DNA from: an uncultured Blautia sp.
GTDB taxonomy: Bacteria > Bacillota > Clostridia > Lachnospirales > Lachnospiraceae
Direction of reading: 5' to 3'
NCBI GenBank assembly: GCA_946629475.1
Contig: CAMOXX010000052.1
Coordinates: 1-13,590 of the forward strand
DNA: 13,590 nt
The notes beneath the pieces are model-generated. The model did no database searches. It was given only the letters and a program-made list of their open reading frames with translations, and was not told where the DNA came from. Of this stretch, positions 13,581-13,590 are shown piece by piece. A program made the translations under genes and the position numbers. The first letter of the stretch is position 1, and each line of letters opens with the position of its first letter.

Positions 13581-13590
13581 ATGCGAATTG
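13581..13590 (+). CDS. Possible start of the next gene (partial)
   Basis: An ATG at 13581 (Met-Arg-Ile) is preceded by GAGGG at 13566-13570 with a ten-base gap. Only three codons are visible, so the product cannot be named. In Bacillus a D-Ala-D-Ala carboxypeptidase gene lies a little downstream of scpAB, but nothing here tests that. Confidence 0.25.

Noticed and set aside
1..13590. Mobile element, CRISPR array, tRNA or defence system
   Set aside because: No transposase, integrase, direct-repeat array, tRNA-like cloverleaf or defence-type domain was recognised on either strand; all genes are conserved housekeeping types.

Overview
The window reads as ordinary core chromosome of a Gram-positive Clostridia, most like Lachnospiraceae. 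This rests on the protein sequences: a VanS-like kinase, an S21 protein of clostridial type, a SpoVB/YtgP-type flippase, and the ScpA/ScpB pair. Base composition looks moderately G+C-rich by eye. All twelve recognisable genes lie on the + strand, and no gap between genes reaches 300 bases. I see no transposase, integrase, CRISPR array, tRNA, rRNA or prophage gene.

Layout. Positions 1-1625 hold a membrane sensor histidine kinase whose ATG overlaps the stop of an upstream frame. Next come the two subunits of imidazole glycerol phosphate synthase, hisH and hisF (1665-3046), uracil-DNA glycosylase ung (3060-3734) and a SpoVB/YtgP/MurJ-type lipid flippase (3751-5373), closely packed as one transcription unit. 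A near-consensus promoter just after the flippase stop drives tyrS (5429-6658) and alaS (6683-9325). A second strong promoter (about 9354-9383), with an AT-rich upstream stretch, precedes a leader of about 74 nt that can form a stable hairpin beside the Shine-Dalgarno sequence. It serves the small ribosomal gene rpsU (9464-9640), which ends at an intrinsic terminator (9652-9690). Beyond it lie cardiolipin synthase (9705-11303), a metallophosphoesterase (11322-12149), and scpA and scpB (12139-13530). The last 60 bases hold a weak inverted repeat and perhaps the start of the next gene.

How the genes work together. HisH and HisF form one enzyme (glutaminase plus cyclase) of histidine synthesis. 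TyrS, AlaS and S21 all serve translation. Cls and the flippase act in the cell envelope. ScpA and ScpB join SMC in chromosome segregation. The metallophosphoesterase is tightly packed between cls and scpA, but its substrate cannot be read from sequence.

I found no convincing new multi-gene system. The most interesting unexplained structure is the rpsU leader. It has a 12-bp interrupted stem with a CGCA loop, a possible lower CCC/GGG helix that would cover part of the Shine-Dalgarno sequence, and two alternative ribosome-binding sites. It is a candidate autoregulatory element.
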